64,000 bases of DNA from Oasisia sp. SBJ-2009 (lineage: Eukaryota > Annelida > Polychaeta > Sabellida > Siboglinidae), in the NCBI GenBank assembly GCA_964017155.1, contig OZ024857.1:981701-1045700 (forward strand). The letters run 5' to 3'. The position numbers and the translations under genes are program-made. A model generated the notes under the pieces. That model did not search any database and had not been told where the DNA came from. It saw nothing but the letters and a program-made list of their open reading frames with translations. How positions within the stretch are numbered: position 1 is the first letter of the stretch; each line of letters opens with the position of its first letter. This document shows, one piece after another, positions 1 through 11,949 of this stretch.

Positions 1-266
1 ATAACATTATTTTACTCGCTCATCTCGCTCATCACCACAATTGCCTTATCACCCATATGCTAGCCAGAATTGTACTACACCCCTGTATTTTATTTTACGA
101 TAGTTCATTACCTTGGAATTACCACATGTATGGTATAATACACATACAATTATATACATTGATACATTGTTGTTTCAATATGCATGCCTCATTGTCATTG
201 ACAATAAACTATCTTAATTACCTAGGCGAAGGCCACTGACACCTCAACAGTCAACTCCTCGTCTAC

Positions 267-267
267 A

Positions 268-351
<84 letters not shown>

Positions 352-352
352 C
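267..352. repeat. (ACGC)n microsatellite
   Basis: Uninterrupted tetranucleotide run of about 21 copies in AT-rich sequence. The open frame read across it on the minus strand is only an Ala-Cys-Val-Arg repeat and is not a gene. Confidence 0.97.
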
Positions 353-2139
353 AGAAACATTGTTTTACAATATTAAAATTGGTGTAAGTATTGATTTTTT
401 TCAAAAGTAACCAATTACATAGTACTGGATCTTTTCTCAATTATTGTTTTCAATGTAATTACTGAAAGGACGATCGATAATTATAAAAGACATAAAATGG
501 CATGATAACTGTATGATATCCGAACATTTTAATATCTACTATTTATCAACTATTGTATTATTTATTTATTTTAACTTGTAATATAGTTAATTTTGTCAGT
601 ATTAGTATTTTAGTATTATTAAGACTAATATTAATTATTTATATTGAAAACATTACATTGATTAATTAATTTTACAACTACATCTACTTTTTAACTGTAG
701 GGTAATCTCCACATTCCTATAAAGTGTAACGCGCCTCTGAATGGTTTTATTGCTAGATATATGGCGTAAACAAATACTGTTAATTATTATAATAATTTAT
801 TGTTATTATGACCAGCACATGTGATTGGCGGAATCAGCTCTGTGGCACTTATTGTGAATTTTTATATTAATTTAACATTACATATAAATAGTACTCCGCA
901 TTCTATTGTCCACTATTCTAGTATAATCGATAATCCTGAAAGCTAATGGAACCGGAAGGTAATTAGCGCCACCCCACACCGCGCGCGCCCATTGCTTATC
1001 TATATATAGATAAGAGGAGGTACCAACTCGCCAACTTTAAAGGACAAAAAAAGTTAACTGTTTCGTGGCATACACCTAATAGAGTTAATATAAAGTAACA
1101 ATTTCCACATATACTCAATTATTTAACGCCAGCGGTTTACCAGAATTTTTTTTTTTTACACCCAGCCATCCAAATACTATGCGCTACCCCATCTTAGACG
1201 AAGAATGACGTCACGACGGTGATCGAGGCGCTCTCCACGTAGATTCCTTGCATGGGGTTTGGCTGTTGTCATGAAATGGCTGCAACTCGGCAACGCGCGT
1301 AACATGCTGATGACGGTAAATATAAAGTTGTCTATTATTGTTATCGCTTAAATCACCCCATCAACTGATGATACATGTCTACATCAAAGCATTTCTCCTC
1401 AAAATGGACCGCGCAAAGTGAACTGTACTTGGACTGGAAGGATATGCAAATAATACATCAAGTTAAAGAGAGGCAGGAGCAGACTTGAAAATCCGAAGAT
1501 GAAGTATCTTAATTTATTATGTATTTTTGTCTATGGCTATGTTTATTTTCAATCATCTAAATATGGCAAGACAAGAAACAAACAAGTTTGAAATAATAAT
1601 AGCTAGGGTAATATACTTGTGTTTTGGTATATAATAGAAATGTCTTTAATCAATGAGACAACTTTGGGGCAAACACCTCATTAATACTTCTCACTTGGGA
1701 TAGTCATGACAGTGGGGATATCTCGTAGGCAATTACCACCTGTTTTAAAACATCATTTAACTCCTCAGTAACTGATAATCTATATAGATCTATGGTAGTC
1801 CTGGCCTGAGTGACGCAGGCTTTAACATATAAACACGTTTTTCACATGCATCTTTCCATCTATAATGTGTTCTGGTGATGACACTTTTCAAACATACATG
1901 AAATTCAAACTTATATTGGCATTTGGCTAAATACCGATGACACATCGATTAATGGTCTTGTCATAATATTTTATGATCTCATGCATACCGAGCGATAATA
2001 GGTAACATATCATATACGGCGTTGAATTCGTCTCAAACTTATAACTAATGTCAACAGTTGGTCAAACAGGTCTTCACTGTACATCAGCTACACCCTTCGA
2101 CGACACGAAGCACTTAAGATGTGGTGATATATGGATCTA
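353..2139. other. Non-coding AT-rich stretch, nothing recognised
   Basis: No exon-like open frame, RNA gene or repeat was recognised here. Short frames are random. A small purine-rich patch and a GC-rich (CGCGCGC) patch near 980-1020 have no assigned meaning. Confidence 0.6.
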
Positions 2140-2520
2140 AATACCGTATTTCTTAAATACGGACATAATGGGCTTTGCCAGACGCCATCTTTAAAAATGG
2201 CGCGAATTGTTATGTTATTGAAGGTGACAAATAATATATTTGATATCGCTATCCACCAAGCTATCCATCAACGTCAATATAATTGCTCTAGGTGACGCAG
2301 TGTTTGAGACACGGGGACATTTGTATTGACGACCGCCATCTTAAAAATGGCGGAAATAAATGCCGGAGGAGCCATATAATTGTATATTTGAAATCGGGGT
2401 GCCGTAAAATATACTCTCGCGTACCACAATTATTGCTCTGCGTGCCGTATTTATTAAGATAGGGGGATATTGAATTTGGCAGCCATTTTGGAAAATGGCC
2501 GTCGCCGCGTTATGCCCCAA
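2140..2520. repeat. Three degenerate ~150-bp repeats with a GCCAT/ATGGC palindrome
   Basis: Three copies spaced 148-151 bp apart each carry a short palindrome in which GCCAT and ATGGC flank an A/T centre (2183-2202, 2334-2353, 2482-2499). Before each palindrome is a 'GGACAT..TTG'-like stretch. The copies are well diverged. No family was recognised. Confidence 0.6.
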
Positions 2521-3363
2521 AAGTAAAATTGCCACCAAACGTTTTCCTTTTACTGATACCCTAATGATAACATTCAAACACAAAAAATCGCTTTTGGCAA
2601 GTGATTCTCACGGGATCCAGTTTTAGGTACACGACGACCCTGACTAAATGTACTCTCTAGACTATGTAAAATCGGTAACGAAAGGGTTTGAGGGGGTTGT
2701 CACTGGGGTGAGAACGATTGTGATGTCGGGGGACAGAAATAAACTTTCGCACATCATGTGTTTGATGGACATCCGAGACCAATTGCCACCGTGCCCGGCA
2801 GGGCCCCGTTGTGTCATAGAGTTAAAGAAATAATCGTTGTGTATAAACTATAAGTAATTATTAGTAAGGCGATGTGTGAAGGCACAGTTGTATAATCTAT
2901 TTAACATAAATCTTTAAATCGGAAAGTAGAAACATAAGACTGTTACCGTGGCTCAACTGTTTGCATTACATCGGCATATCGCACAAGAATTTATTATGAC
3001 GCTCGTTTCGACCCGAAAACTATCCTTGTAAACATGATCTGAATACATAGAAAGGGTCCGCCTGTCATATTTGACGCCACGATTCCACGTGGTCGCCTTG
3101 TTAATTAACTTTCAGCTTTCCGCGGGAATCGGTTGCTATACTGACGGGCATAAAACCGCATTTATTTACTACAAATGCATGTTTTTTTATTTAATATTGT
3201 CAAATGTAGGCCTACGTAATTGTTATGTATACATGGAAAACGAATTTTAGGTTTAGGTTTCTATTGCTTTTGCGCGACATGAACATTTCGTGACTTTAAA
3301 TTAGTTTTTATTGCAAAATCATGTTAATCAGTATAAATTATAACTATTGCAGCGTCGTCGCTT
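2521..3363. other. Non-coding, nothing recognised
   Basis: A 61-codon frame starts at 2648 but shows no domain, splice context or composition that supports a gene. The rest is AT-rich with no recognised repeat. Confidence 0.5.
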
Positions 3364-3815
3364 TGTCACTCAAATTCCGGAAGAACGAGGTCGTGACCCG
3401 ACGGGGTGGGGCTACCTATGACGCTCGCAATACATTATGGCGTTCATGGTAACACAGTTTATATTGTAAAATAAATGTGGCATATGACTAGTTATGCAGG
3501 AAGTAAAAAGCATATGTTATTGAAGAAATGTTTTCTACCATATAGGCATAACATAAAATTAGTTATAATATTATACACTAAATGGAAGTAAAATCAGAAA
3601 GTGGAATACTAAGATAAATGGTTGTCTTTATTGTTATGTAATGTCCTTACAATGGGAGTGACACCCACATGTTTGGAGTGACACCTACCCAAACGGTAAC
3701 GCAAAAGTTACACGTGAGATGTCACAAACACTTACTTTTGGCACGTGCTAGACCGGCCTGACGACGACACACACCCTTTGACCTTTACCAACTGGGAGCG
3801 TGCACCTGGCTGGCT
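3364..3815. repeat. Left arm of a long inverted repeat (foldback-type element)
   Basis: This stretch is the imperfect reverse complement of 11045-11884. The outer end (TGTCACTCAAATTCCGG) and the inner end (TTGACCTTTACCAACT, then the GTGCACCTGG segment) both match. Allowing for a MITE in the right arm, the arms are roughly 360-450 bp. Little sequence (3816-3947 and 10975-11044) remains between them once the LINEs are removed, so the original was probably a foldback or long-TIR MITE of about 1 kb. Family not recognised. Confidence 0.7.
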
Positions 3816-3947
3816 TGTTTGGTCTTATGTTGTGCACACAACATATTATTACAAATATATATCATGTTTCATAACGACTGTAATGTCCTCCACCCACCCA
3901 CCCATACAAATCGCATTCACACATAAAAACTGACTTCATACAAGGAA

Positions 3948-5536
3948 ATAAAATCAGTTAGGAAGAAGAAGACAAAGAAGACAACTACTGACAATTGGAC
4001 AATGGAACGTCAGGACTCTCCTCGACCTAGATGGAGCTAATCGACCAGAAAGACGTACGGCAGTAGTAGCAATAGAACTTGCCAAATACAACATCGACAT
4101 CGCCGCCCTATGTGAAACAAGGTTCTCAGAGTCTGGTGGTCTCGACGACTTGGAATACTCTTTCTTCTGGAGTGGCAAACCCGAAGGAGAAAGAAGAGAG
4201 GCACGAGTGGGCTTTGCTATCAAGAAGGATATAGTCACAAAGCTGACAGAAATGCCACGGCCAGTAAGTGACAGAATCATGACGACGAGACTGACTACCT
4301 CTGAGCAAGGACAACTTTGCTACAATTATCAGCGTGTACACTCCAACAATAACAAACCCAGATGAAAACAAGGAGGCCTTCTACAACCAGCTGGCCCGTG
4401 TGCTCAGTGGCATCCCTGGTACAGATAAGCTACTGTTGATAGGAGACTTCAATGCGAGGATAGGAAGAGAAAATAACAAGTGGCCCTTGGTCATGGGCAA
4501 ACATGGGATTGGGAAATGCAACTCCAATGGCGAGCTTCTACTTGCTCTGTGCTTTGAGTTCGAACTGATAGTGACGAACACCATGTTCAAGCAGAAGGAT
4601 GAACGCAAGACCACCTGGATGCATCCTCGTTCCAGACATTGGCATATGATCGACTTCATCATCACGAGGTGTCGGGATAAGATGGACATAGACAGTACCC
4701 GAGTCATGCGTGGAGCAAACTGCTGGACCGATCACCAGATGCTGAGGTCAAAAGTGGCTTTCAGAATACGACAAAAGCACAACAGGCAAGGGACAAGTAA
4801 GCCAACCAAGCTGAACATTGTAAAACGAAGTACCACCAGCCATAGGGAGAGTTTTGAGCAGGAGATGGACAGTGCTCTTGCCCAATGGGAGGAGAATGAA
4901 AATTCAACACCAGACGAGGAATGGGCTGCTCTGCAGCAGGTCGTGTACAAAGCCAGATAGAAAACATCAGGACTGGTTCGACCCCAACGCCCAGGAGCTA
5001 CAGACTCTTATGAGCAGAAGAGACCAATCCCACCAGAGAGTGTTGCAAACCAGGAGCACTAGATCCACCACTGCAGCATACAAAGATGCCTGCAGATTGT
5101 TACAAAAACACACCCGTGCACTGAAGTCAGACTGGTGGGAAAGGAAGGCAGTGGAGCTGCAGAGAGCTGCTGACAGTAACAACATGAAGGGCTTCTACAA
5201 TGGGCTGACGGAAGTGTGGGAACCCAAAAAGAAGGGACCTGTTCAACTGAAATCAACAGATGGAATGGAGACCTTCTCTGACAGCAAGAGAGTTGTGGCA
5301 AGATGGAGCGAACACTTCCAGAAGCTACTCAACGTCCCTGGCGACATAGATCACGAAGCTCTGGACAACATCCCGCAGCGCATTATCAAAACAAGCATCG
5401 ATGAGATTCCAACTATGGATGAGATGGCTAGAGCAATCGCCGGCCTGAAAGATGGCAAAGCACCTGGAGGAGATGGAATTCCTGCAGAAGTATGGAAGCA
5501 CGGAGGAGACAATCTGTTCAGCAGACTGCACCAACT
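3948..5536 (+). mobile_element. RTE-type LINE copy 1, 5' part (endonuclease and start of RT)
   Basis: Very similar to the intact copy at 47512-50846, starting near its AAATCAG(C/T)TAGGAAG segment. It encodes the apurinic-like endonuclease domain (LLLIGDFNARIGR, WTDHQ) and the linker up to the first RT motif (GGDGIPAEVWK). The frame is broken: a shift near 4300 separates the N-terminal part from the endonuclease frame, and a deletion of the NTAKTYLGK-type segment with a shift lies near 4955. It is cut at 5536, where an L2 LINE inserted. The 3' part resumes at 9490. Confidence 0.88.
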
Positions 5537-8009
5537 GTGGGTGGGACTCCACCGACGCAGCCATCGGGGCTGTCGTGCGGGTACCCATAAGCCACGCAAG
5601 ATACCTGTAATAATAACGTCCCGTCCTCCAACTTTGACCAAGCCGCCACTTTCTTCCCGGGGCAATACTATACAAGTCCCAATGCTGACCACAAACGTGC
5701 GGCCTGCCAAGTTGTGTCTGCTGAATGCGAGATCTGTCTGCAACAAGGGAGCTTGTTTAGCTGACTTTGTTGTTGACCACGATCTGGACATATTGTGCTT
5801 GACAGAGACGTGGCTATCTTGCGAGGACACTGTGTCTGCAACCGCTGTCACACCCGGCGGATATACATTCGAACATGTTGCTCGGAGAAACCGTCGTGGC
5901 GGTGGTGTCGGTGTACTTTTCCGAGCTACATACACTGTCGATCACTCAAAACTTTGGCCCGCTTCCTCATTTGAATGCCTCGACCTACAATTACGTTCTC
6001 CAAGGGTCTCTTCCACACTACGACTGTTCGTCATATATCGACCGCCATCATCCAGTCGCAACTCCCAGTCGTTCGCCACCTTCCTTACCGAGTTTCGAGA
6101 ACTCGTCGAATGCGTCGAAACGAAGTCCGGCATCATCATCGTCGGCGATTTCAACGTACGGTACGGCGACGACAGTGATCCGCACGCAAGAGCTCTTCGC
6201 GACGTCCTGTCTGGCGCCAACTTAAGACAGAACGTTACAGATGCAACACACAACCGCGGAAATGTACTTGATCTCGTAATTACTGCCTCTTCCTCATCAC
6301 TGGTTACAGGAGTATCTGTTAACAATCTTGCCACCGATCATTTTGCTGTTATTTGTGATCTTGCCACCACCAAGCCCCGCCCGCCTCGAAAGACAATAAC
6401 GTACCGTCGATATGCGGCGATTGACAACTCCAGCTTCACGACAGATCTCAGTGAGTGTAATGTCATCACCCAACCACTCGGTGATGTGTGCAGCCTTTAT
6501 GATCAGTATTGTTCCGAACTGTCGTGCCTTATCGATCACCATGCACCACTTGTGCAGCGTACGGTAAACGAATGACCACACACTCCTTGGTGGTGTAGGA
6601 AACTCGATGACATGAAACGTCGGGTCCGTCTGTCTGAGCGCAAATGGCGCTAAAACAGAACCGCCAACTACCGTAATTGTTACATCGAGTTGCGTGATCA
6701 ATACTGCAGAACGCTGGCTTCAACTAAAGCCGCATTTTACAGTAAAGTGATTGAAACTGCCTCGAACGACACTAGAGCAATGTTTCGCATTACGAACCGC
6801 TTGCGTGGCCGAAAATGCGGAAACACTCTACCGAATGAGATTGGTGGCCGTGCTATTCTTGCCGATCGTTTCGCGAGTCACTTCACCGACAAGATCGACT
6901 CGATCCGCTGCCAAATCCCGATGCCATCAGCGAACGTCTATAACGCGCATGCACGTGTTATTTTGTCGCCACTGCTGGCGTTTCAGCCGGCTTCGCTCGA
7001 AGAAGTAACGTCACTTATTCAAAATGGCAAGATAAAGACGTCCAATGTCGATCCACTGCCTTCCGCTATCCTGAAAGCTAATAGCTCAATTTTGGCGCCG
7101 ATTCTCAGGAGTATCATCAACCTATCTTACGAATCATCCACTGTTCCGGCAAGTATGAAACACGCTGTCATCACGCCTCTTCTAAAACGCTCAGGTCTTT
7201 CCGCCGACGACTACTCCAGCTACCAACCTATCTCTAACCTTCCTTATGCATCCAACTTACTCGAACGTCACGTCTCCGCCCAACTGCGTCTACATCTGCA
7301 AAGCAACGACCTCGAAGATCCATTTCAGAGTGCCTACCGCCGGGCACACAGTGTCGAAACCGCAATTGTGTGCATTCAGGACGACATTTTGCGATCTCTG
7401 GATATGCATAAGCACGTAGTACTTGTACTGCTGGACCTCAGCGCTGCGTTTGACACTATCGACCATGACATACTATTATTAGATCTACATCGAATCGGGG
7501 TACGAGGCGACGCACTCTGCTGGCTCGCATCGTATCTTACCGACCGCACACAATGCGTCAGTGTCGACGGTCACTCGTCTCACAGAACCCGACTGCGACA
7601 CGGAGTTCCACAGGGCAGTGTGTTGGGCCCTCTACTTGTCACTGTTTACTGCGCTGGCCTGTCATATATCTTCGAAACGCATGGTGTTCGTTACCATGTG
7701 TACGCTGACGACACACAACTCTATGTTGACTTTCCACCTAACGATTCGGCGTCTGCAGCCGACCAGTTATCCCGGTGTGTCATCGACGTAAAAGCTTGGC
7801 TAGCGTCGCGCTACCTACTTTTGAACGAAGCAAAAACAGAGACAATTCTCTTTACCACACCGAACCACCGCACTCCGCAGCCACGTCCTCTTGTCATCGA
7901 CATCTGTGGACGCAACGTTACCACTTCGGCCAGCATTCGCGACCTTGGCGTGCACCTCGATTCAACTTTGTCGATGACCGCACACGTAAGCCGTACCTGC
8001 CCAATGTTA

Positions 8010-8233
8010 GGTTTTGATCTAATAAAAGCGTTCTTCCCGCTCGCGCGGTCGGAACCGATTTGCATGTATTAGCTCTAGAATTACTACAGTTATCCAAGTA
8101 GGATGAACGATCCAATAAAGAGTGACCGATTTAATGAGCCATTCGCGGTTTCACCGTGTCGAGGTATGTACTTAGACATGCATGGCTTAATCTTTGAGAC
8201 AAGCATATAACTACTGGCAGGATCAACCAGGTA
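8010..8233 (-). rRNA. 18S rRNA, first ~224 nt only (displaced fragment)
   Basis: On the minus strand the sequence starts with the universal eukaryotic 18S 5' end (TACCTGGTTGATCCTGCCAG, ending at 8233). It then carries the conserved ATGCTTGTCTCAAAGATTAAG, GGCTCATTAAATC, CTAGAGCTAATACATGC and TTTTATTAGATC segments and breaks off near 8010. Only about one eighth of the gene is present, so this is not a functional rRNA gene. It lies inside an L2 LINE in opposite orientation. Confidence 0.97.
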
Positions 8234-8665
8234 GCTGTTCGTTCGCGATCAAGCCGACCGGGCGCACCGGGCCCGGCAAGCATCAAGCGTTCGTTAGGTC
8301 GGTCGGTCGTTCGGGACCGAGACGCGCGCTCGTACGCACGCCCTCCCGCCGCCGCCGCCACCATTCGTTTCGGTCGGCCGGCGGCCGTCGCCCCTCGAGG
8401 CCGCGCACGCTCTCGCATGCACGCCACGACGTCGACGACGACCGCGCGGCCGCTGTGCCACACGCCGTTCGAGTCCTCCGTCCGGAGGCCGAACTCGCAA
8501 GACCGTCAGGTCGGTATCGAGATTCACGTGTCCGACTCGTTCCACGAGACTGTTCGTTCACAACGCCCCGCCGCCGGCCGAGCGGCGACGGAGACCCATT
8601 CCGTTACGTGTGCCGCGACGAACACGCGATCGCGCAGCCAAAATACAGCAACCGTCCGATGAGAG
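8234..8665 (-). other. Probable 5' external transcribed spacer of rDNA (displaced)
   Basis: The GC-rich block directly upstream of the 18S 5' end, on the same strand and with no break, is most simply the end of the 5' ETS that came along with the rRNA fragment. It lacks LINE similarity. L2 sequence resumes around 8665 with a frame encoding LANLRHV. The right boundary is good to about 20 bp only. Confidence 0.75.
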
Positions 8666-9489
8666 ACGTGAAGAGACAGAAACTCGCGAATCTGCGCCAT
8701 GTGCCGGCAACCAACCGCTCCCAACTTCGTTGTATAGTGCAAATACGATCTGCGCTAACTCTTCGAGCATGCAAGACACTTGTTCATGCGTTAGTCACGT
8801 CGCGACTTGATTTTGGTAATGCTGCCCTGTACGGCATTACTGGAACGCTGTTGTATAGACGTGAAATGGTCCAGCGTTCAGCAGCGCGCGTCATCCTAGG
8901 TTTACATCGCCGTGACCAACACAGCATGACGGAGGCTCTGCGAGAGTTGCACTGGCTACCCGTGACACAGCGTATTGATTTCAAACTGCTGACTTTTATT
9001 CACAGCGCCGTGCATGCTAACATTCCACGCTATCTGGCTGATCGAATCACGCCGTACGTTCCCCATCGCAGTCTGCGTTCGGCTGACCAGGCTCTCGTCT
9101 GCATTCCAAGGGTCAACCTAAAACGTTTCGGGCGACGAGCCTTTTCATGTGCGGGACCTGCAATGTGGAACTCGCTTCCATTTTATCTCAGGAAACAACA
9201 AGATTCCGGACATTTTAAGAAAGACCTAAAAACGTTTTTCTTTAAACAGGCATCTTCGTAATTTATTCTAGACATTTTAGAAAGAACATGAACACTTTAT
9301 ATTTTAAATAAGCGTACATTTACTTTTTTACTTTTTGTGTGCATTATTTTATCAAAATGTGTACTTATAATTTGCTGAACTGTTGTAATGTATTTAATTT
9401 TTAAGCTATTTTACTTGTACACACCCCTGAATTTACTATGTAAAGAAATGAGGTGTTTAAATAAAATTATTATTATTATTATTATTATT

Positions 9490-10974
9490 AACTAATCACC
9501 AATGTCTGGGAGGTGGGTTCTGTACCACAAGCATAGAAGGATGCCAGCATTGTAACCATCTACAAGAAAGGTGATCGAACAGACTGTGGGAACTATAGAG
9601 GAATCTCTCTTCTTTCCATAGCAAGCAAGACCTTCGCCAGGATCCTCCTCAACAGACTATCTACCCACATAACACCAGAGGTAGTTCCGGAGACACAATG
9701 TGGCTTCAGAGGTAACCTGAGCACCGTGGATACGATATTTTGTCTCCGACAACTACAAGAAAAGTGCATTGAGCAGGACCGACCACTGTACATGGTATTT
9801 GTCGACTTCAGTAAGGCGTTCGATACAGTTGGGAGGACCGGGTTATGGCAGCTACTGAGGAAGTATGGCTGCCCAGAGAAGTTCACAACAATGATCGAGG
9901 CACTACATACTGGAATGATGGCGAATGTTAGTGTCGAAGGGGAAGTCTCAGAATCGTTTAGTGTCACAAATGGGGTCAAGCAAGGTTGTGTACTGGCCCC
10001 CACGCTCTTCTCCATCTTCCTATCAACAATGCTCGACGAGGCTTTCCGAGACATGGGGGATGGCATCTACATACAGTCCAGTCAGAGCGCTGACCTATTC
10101 AACGTCGCACAAAGCAAAGACCAAGACAACTCAAATACTGATGAGAGAGCTGCTATTCGCAGATGACAGTGCATTGGTTGCACACTCTGCTGAAGAGATG
10201 CAGAAAATAGTGGATGCTTTCTCAGATGCGTCAAAGAAGTTCGGCCTGAAGATTAACATCAAGAAGACCGAGGTGCTGTACCAATTCAACTCTACAAGAA
10301 CCCGAGAGGAGGATATCATGGTTGATGGAAACAAGCTGAAATATGTTCTAGAATTCACCTACCTCGGAAGCACTATATCAAGTGATGGATGCATTGACGA
10401 CGAAATACAGAGGAGGATGGCCAAGGCTAGTGCATCTTTCGGCCGACTATGCCAGAGATTCTGGAACAACCACCATGTGTCCATGCGGGTTAAAGGCAAG
10501 ATATACCGTGCAATCGTGCTGTCCACCCTCCTGTACGGAGCTGAGGCCTGGACAGTGTACAGACGACAGGTGAAAAAGCTGCATGCCTCCATGATGCGAC
10601 ATCTGCGTTCGATCATGAAGATAACCTGGATGGACAAAGTGACAAACAAGGAAATACTTGAACGGACAGGCCTGCCATCTATGGAAGATCTTCTGATCAG
10701 AAAGAATCTCCGTTGGACTGGACACCTCATGAGGATGTCACCAGACAGGCTACCGAAGCAGGTTCTCTACTCTCAACTGTCTTCTGGTCACAGAAAAAGA
10801 GGGCGCCCTCGTCTCCGGTTAAAATATACCATCAAGAGAAACCTGAAGATGAGAGATATAAAGATCGACTCATGGACATCACTCTCACAGCAGAGAGACA
10901 AATGGAGAGCAACAGTCAAGTGATGGAAGCAGTCTTTGTCGCTTCGCGATCGACAGCATGTTGATGACATCATA
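9490..10974 (+). mobile_element. RTE-type LINE copy 1, 3' part (RT and C-terminus)
   Basis: Continues RTE copy 1 after the L2 insertion: RT motifs (NYRGISLLSIA, VFVDFSKAFDTVGR, GVKQGCVLAPTLFS, FADD near 10156-10167) and the C-terminal region (GRPRLRLKYTIKRNLKMRD). A frame change near 10120 joins two long open pieces. The 3' end is the family's ACAGCATG..GATGA tail, here partly mutated. Compared with the intact copy at 47.5 kb it has several extra substitutions, so it is an older insertion. Confidence 0.88.
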
Positions 10975-11044
10975 AGACTAGATAAGAGACATATTAATAT
11001 TAGAAAACTTTGATAGCCACTAACAACTAATTAACTAACTGCCA

Positions 11045-11884
11045 CATCCAACCAGGTGCACGCGCACAGTTGGTAAAGGTCAAAAGGTGGGTGTCACTCC
11101 AAACACGTAGTTGTCACTCCACGTGTAAGTACATAACCTAACAATAAAGACAACAGCAATTTATCTTAGTATCTCACTTTGTGATTTTACATCCATTTAG
11201 TCTACGTAACTAATTAAATTTAATGCCTATATAGTAGATTTTTTTTATTTAATAACTTATGCTTTTTACCTCCTGCATAACTAGTCATGCCACGTTACTT
11301 TTACAAGATAAACAGTGTTACTACGACCGCTGTAACGCTTAAATTATGTCGGCGTTATAAGCGTTCAGATTGACGTTTCTACGCATGCGCGTTAAATGTA
11401 AAATCATCAATGTGCAGCAAAAGAACAAAGCATTTATGGTATAAATACTACGGGTTTTTCGTTAGGATGTATATAACGTCTTAGCAAAGTTATTTGTCGC
11501 ATATTAACATGAGTCAAACACGTTTTGAAGCCTGTTTTGATAGCAAGCATAAATCACGTGACTGTAGTGCGCCATAATACGTGACAATGATTTAAACAAA
11601 TGTAATATTTTATTGTATTGAACGAAATGTTAAGCAATTCTTCTCTTTACAGTGATCATCACTGGAGAGTTGTCGAACAGCCCGTGCCATTTATATAAAA
11701 AGAGCTTTGTATTTTTGCTGCAAATTGATGATTTTACATTAATCGCGCATGCGCAGAAACGTCAATCGGAAAGTTTATAACGACCGGAAAAACGTAAGCG
11801 CGACAACGCCAGGATGGACTGCGACCGTCATATATAGCTCCGCCCCGTCGGGTCACGACCTCGCTCTTCCGGAATTTGAGTGAC
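11045..11884. repeat. Right arm of the long inverted repeat
   Basis: Reverse complement of 3364-3815, with the MITE at 11330-11815 inserted in it. Matching blocks include GTGCACGCGCACAGTTGG, a block around 11155-11290, and the outer block TCACGACCTCGCTCTTCCGG. The two arms enclose RTE copy 1 with its nested L2 and rDNA. Confidence 0.7.
11330..11815. mobile_element. MITE with ~100-bp terminal inverted repeats
   Basis: The ends are imperfect inverted repeats of at least 95 bp. TTGACGTTTCTACGCATGCGC at the left pairs with GCGCATGCGCAGAAACGTCAA at the right, and CATTTAATGTAAAATCATCAA-type sequence is mirrored further in. There is no coding capacity. It interrupts the right arm of the surrounding inverted repeat. 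The exact ends and target duplication could not be fixed, so the superfamily is left open. Confidence 0.7.
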
Positions 11885-11949
11885 AGCGTCGGGATTCTTA
11901 CAACCATACGACGGTTAACATTACGAAGTAAGTTCTGCTTTGTTAAAAG

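Larger units (their letters stand above)
5682..9261 (+). pseudogene. L2-type LINE ORF2 (endonuclease-reverse transcriptase), broken
   Basis: Order of domains: endonuclease (LCLLNARSVCNKG, ETWLS, IIIVGDFNVRYG, ATDHFAV), RT (LEEVTSLI, PASMKHAVITPLLK, LLDLSAAFDTIDHD, HGVPQGSVLGPL, YADD at 7701-7712), and the L2-type C-terminal region (LVHALVTSRLDFGNAALYG, FSCAGPAMWNSLP). Two stops lie between endonuclease and RT (TGA after VNE near 6572; TAA near 6650). The frame is then destroyed by the antisense rDNA insert at 8010-8665. After the insert the C-terminal frame resumes and ends at 9261. It cannot make a working protein as it stands. Confidence 0.85.
5537..9489 (+). mobile_element. L2-type LINE (copy A) inserted in RTE copy 1
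   Basis: A near-complete L2/CR1-group LINE of about 3.3 kb plus a ~0.66-kb rDNA insert. It interrupts the RTE sequence exactly: the RTE text CACCAACT (to 5536) continues as AACTAATCACC from 9490, giving a 4-bp target duplication AACT. The 3' end has an AATAAA-like signal and an (ATT)n tail at 9466-9490, as many L2-type LINEs do. Clade assignment rests on RT motifs such as LLDLSAAFDTIDHD and HGVPQGSVLGPL, recalled from family knowledge. Confidence 0.88.

Noticed and set aside
222..440. Open frame of Ala-Cys-Val-Arg repeats on the minus strand
   Set aside because: It is the translation of the ACGC microsatellite.
8194..8661. Long open frames across the GC-rich block on both strands
   Set aside because: The block is a displaced rDNA spacer; high G+C gives few stop codons by chance.
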